DNA of 7,687 nt from CAZPAV01 sp964584755 (lineage in GTDB: Bacteria > Actinomycetota > Acidimicrobiia > Spongiisociales > UBA5794). This document shows, piece after piece, positions 7,592 through 7,687 of this stretch. Each line of letters starts with the position of its first letter. Position 1 is the stretch's first letter. Below the pieces are notes generated by a model. It made no database searches and was not told where the DNA came from. It saw only the letters and a list, made by a program, of their open reading frames with translations. Where the stretch lies: the NCBI GenBank assembly GCA_964584755.1, contig CAZPAV010000075.1:1-7687 (forward strand), read 5' to 3'. The position numbers were made by a program, and so were the translations under genes.

Positions 7592-7619
7592 GTGCCGCCC
7601 GGCCTGGGCCGGGCGGCAC
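7592..7619 (-). terminator. Perfect 13-bp-arm hairpin, terminator-like without U-tract
   Basis: GTGCCGCCCGGCC (7592-7604) and its exact reverse complement (7607-7619) flank two bases, TG. The stem is almost pure G/C and begins 12 bases after the TGA of the minus-strand gene at the window edge, where a terminator belongs. Neither strand has a T run after it, so it is not a classical intrinsic terminator. GC-rich bacteria often have such hairpins after genes. It could instead be a protein-binding palindrome upstream of the sigma gene. Confidence 0.6.
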
Positions 7620-7631
7620 TCGGCCCGTCGC

Positions 7632-7687
7632 TCAGGCCGCCGCGTCCCGGCGCTCGCGGCGCCGAGCGACGTCGTAGAGGACCCAGC
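7632..7687 (-). CDS. C-terminal end of an unidentified protein
   Basis: Only the last 17 full codons are in the window. They read WVLYDVARRRERRDAAA and end in TGA (7632-7634). The choice of frame rests on the G/C-rich third positions, the arginine-rich tail and the hairpin right after the stop. The other two minus-strand frames stay open here but give less protein-like sequence. Too little remains to assign a family. Confidence 0.5.
   Translation of the reverse strand, partial: WVLYDVARRRERRDAAA

Noticed and set aside
5916..7619. Minus-strand ORF of 567 codons overlapping the sigma fusion in another frame
   Set aside because: Extremely Arg/Gly/Pro-rich with no domains; the frame ending at 5771 contains clear sigma, zinc-finger, membrane and calcium-loop motifs.

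Overview
This is a GC-rich (roughly 70%) bacterial fragment, most likely from an actinobacterium. The pointers are the strong G/C bias at third codon positions, GTG starts, GTGA gene overlaps, and an ECF sigma factor fused to its own zinc-binding anti-sigma-like domain, an architecture known mainly from Actinobacteria. The genus cannot be told from the sequence.

Layout: bases 1-165 are not genomic. Read on the minus strand they are an Illumina read-through: insert, then Nextera read-2 adapter, i7 index, P7, poly-A, then junk. Genomic sequence starts at about 166. A histidine-utilisation (hut) cluster fills 166-5719, mostly on the minus strand. Transcription runs right to left: hutG (formimidoylglutamase) and hutH (histidine ammonia-lyase) form one unit; hutU (urocanate hydratase) and hutI (imidazolonepropionase, cut off by the adapter end) form another. 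A plus-strand ketoacyl-ACP synthase III (FabH-type) gene sits between them, divergent from hutU and convergent with hutH. Upstream of hutG on the same strand is a 597-residue ORF: ECF sigma factor, zinc finger, one membrane helix, Thr/Pro/Ser-rich stalk, then an exported domain with two calcium-loop (FG-GAP-like) motifs. The right edge holds the last 17 full codons of another minus-strand gene, followed by a perfect 13-bp-arm hairpin.

How the genes work together: HutH makes urocanate from histidine, HutU makes imidazolone propionate, HutI makes N-formimidoyl-glutamate, and HutG releases glutamate and formamide. All four steps of the route are therefore present. No histidine transporter or recognisable hut regulator is visible. 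The role of the FabH-like enzyme here, and any link between the membrane-tethered sigma factor and histidine use, are open.

The most noteworthy points are the sigma/anti-sigma/FG-GAP fusion, an Asn in place of the usual first metal-binding His in HutG, the KAS III gene splitting the hut cluster, and the sequencing adapter at the left end. I found no convincing wholly new system. No stretch over 300 bases lacks a gene; the non-coding gaps are 116 bp or less, apart from the artefactual left end.
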